Source: Thiotrichaceae bacterium (GTDB taxonomy: Bacteria; Pseudomonadota; Gammaproteobacteria; Thiotrichales; Thiotrichaceae). From it: 34,121 nucleotides of DNA. The notes below the pieces were generated by a model. The model did not search any database. It worked only from the letters and a program-made list of their open reading frames with translations, and had not been told where the DNA came from. The position numbers were made by a program, and so were the translations under genes. Below, piece by piece: positions 33,533 through 34,121 of this stretch. The stretch covers positions 1 to 34,121 of the forward strand of contig JALXAX010000198.1 in the NCBI GenBank assembly GCA_026991755.1, given 5' to 3'. Within the stretch, counting starts at the first letter, position 1, and every line of letters begins with the position of its first letter.

Positions 33533-33610
33533 TATATTTGGGGTCAGTAATAAGTGGGGTCAGTGTCAGTAAGTTAAGACTTAGCTCATTAATTACAATT
33601 AATTACAATG
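33533..33610. repeat. GGGGTCAG repeats and 10-bp tandem repeat
   Basis: TTGGGGTCAG, GTGGGGTCAG and GTGTCAG occur at close spacing near 33537-33569. Such GGGGTCAG runs commonly mark the flanks of IS200-like REP-associated transposase elements. The tandem pair TTAATTACAA TTAATTACAA follows at about 33589-33608. No gene is visible. Confidence 0.35.
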
Positions 33611-33629
33611 AACTTTTATAAGGAGAAAA

Positions 33630-33695
33630 GTGAATATCGTTCTTGATATTCTTAAGCTTCCTTGGGTAGCTCCTCCCCCCCCTATGTCAGGATAG
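33630..33695 (+). pseudogene. gene start interrupted by an insertion sequence end
   Basis: A strong AAGGAG (33620-33625) precedes GTG at 33630, which reads MNIVLDILKLPWVAPP before entering the IS end at about 33678 and stopping at 33695. This looks like the first codons of a gene cut by insertion. The gene is not identified. Confidence 0.4.
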
Positions 33696-33699
33696 TTGT
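33678..33699. mobile_element. IS terminal sequence matching the left-end IS
   Basis: Starts CCCCCTATGTCAGG and ends TAGTTGT; it matches the reverse complement of 104-125 at 21 of 22 positions. DNA to the right is not the IS3 interior but an IS1111-like remnant, so only an end remains or the junction is rearranged. Confidence 0.55.
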
Positions 33700-33856
33700 T
33701 AAAAACTGTAAAAATAAAACAGACCGATTAAATCACTAGCTCCAAGCCTTGTTAGTACGTCATGGATTTAACAAGACAGCGGTAGCATTAGCGAACAAAA
33801 ATGCCCGAATACTTTGGGCGGTGGCACAGACCGGCAAGCCTTACGAAGCGGCATAG
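33700..33856 (+). pseudogene. IS1111/IS110-family transposase, C-terminal remnant
   Basis: The frame ending at the TAG 33854-33856 reads KNCKNKTDRLNH, stop, LQALLVRHGFNKTAVALANK and NARILWAVAQTGKPYEAA. The run VALANKNARILWA is diagnostic of the C-terminal domain of IS1111/IS110 DEDD transposases. The in-frame TAG at 33737-33739 stands where the family has Trp (WLQ), so even the remnant is not translatable as a whole. The upstream part is missing and replaced by the IS3-like end. Confidence 0.8.
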
Positions 33857-34121
33857 TCATGTGCCTAAACACGGGTTATCCACCCTTTGCCCACCGACTG
33901 CATGTGATAGAAGCATTACGTCCGTGGACAAAGCGAGGATAACCCTCCAACAAACCGAGTAACCAGAATTGCGTAGGTAAGTTACAATAATGATGACATA
34001 AACACATCAGACCAGTGCTTTTAAAACCCGATCCGCTCAGAGAGTTGTAAAAAACCGTCACCCTGAAAGAGGTAAAAGCACGCGGATAGATTCATCAAGA
34101 GTCCTGAGGTATGAAAACCTC
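33857..34121 (+). mobile_element. IS1111-type 3' non-coding region, with a long hairpin
   Basis: 265 bp after the transposase stop hold no supported gene. GGGTTATCC (33873-33881) and GGATAACCC (33937-33945) are perfect inverted arms; the stem extends inward with CTTTGCCCAC and GTGGACAAAG. In the IS1111 group the long non-coding end after the transposase encodes the guide (seek/bridge) RNA, so this is a candidate. A second small hairpin, GAGGT and ACCTC, closes the window at 34106-34121. Confidence 0.45.

Overview
The window reads as a chromosomal segment of a moderately AT-rich gammaproteobacterium. The minus-strand order recA-recX-alaS-lysC, close resemblance of several proteins to Escherichia coli counterparts (RecA, AlaS, YbiT, Psd, PrmB), and a tail of guaA next to tadA support this class. 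The density of small palindromic elements resembles what I associate with Thiotrichales-type sulfur bacteria, but that placement is only an inference.

Layout. Positions 1-125 are the end of an IS3-like insertion sequence. It sits in nei (126-526), which is also frameshifted by an 11-bp tandem duplication. A conserved minus-strand block follows: lysC, alaS, recX, recA, prmB. psd is divergent at 7762. Next come envelope genes on the minus strand: a DUF4234-like membrane protein, a periplasmic PrxQ-type peroxiredoxin, a DUF1287 protein, a PBP4-type D-Ala-D-Ala carboxypeptidase, a GH84 glycosidase, the ABC-F ATPase YbiT and a two-TM potassium channel. From 16.6 to 21.4 kb lie two paralogous Asp-rich TSP3-like lipoproteins, one with a 21-bp minisatellite, and a DUF5666 lipoprotein with a DUF6502 gene. 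On the plus strand there is an Lnt-like acyltransferase translationally coupled to a one-TM coiled-coil protein. A 2456-residue secreted SpvB/Tc-B/Rhs-type protein (24636-32006) follows, then a small AT-rich gene in the immunity position. The right end is a mosaic: tadA, a 40-codon guaA tail cut at a REP-like palindrome, a start-only gene fragment, an IS end and an IS1111/IS110-type transposase remnant.

Most distinctive. (1) The Rhs protein carries a Tyr-rich coiled-coil insertion of about 265 residues with a four-Cys tip. It splits a canonical YD-shell motif. The gene also has a C-terminal candidate nuclease, a neighbouring candidate immunity gene and a decayed copy of its own 5' end about 250 bp upstream. 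(2) At least eight short palindromic elements (MITE-like) of several families sit in almost every intergenic space. Several have clear target-site duplications. One 236-bp copy inserted exactly at the start codon of the DUF5666 gene, duplicated ATGAA and supplied a new Shine-Dalgarno. Another copy supplies the stop codon of the GH84 gene.

I see no CRISPR array, rRNA or tRNA gene.
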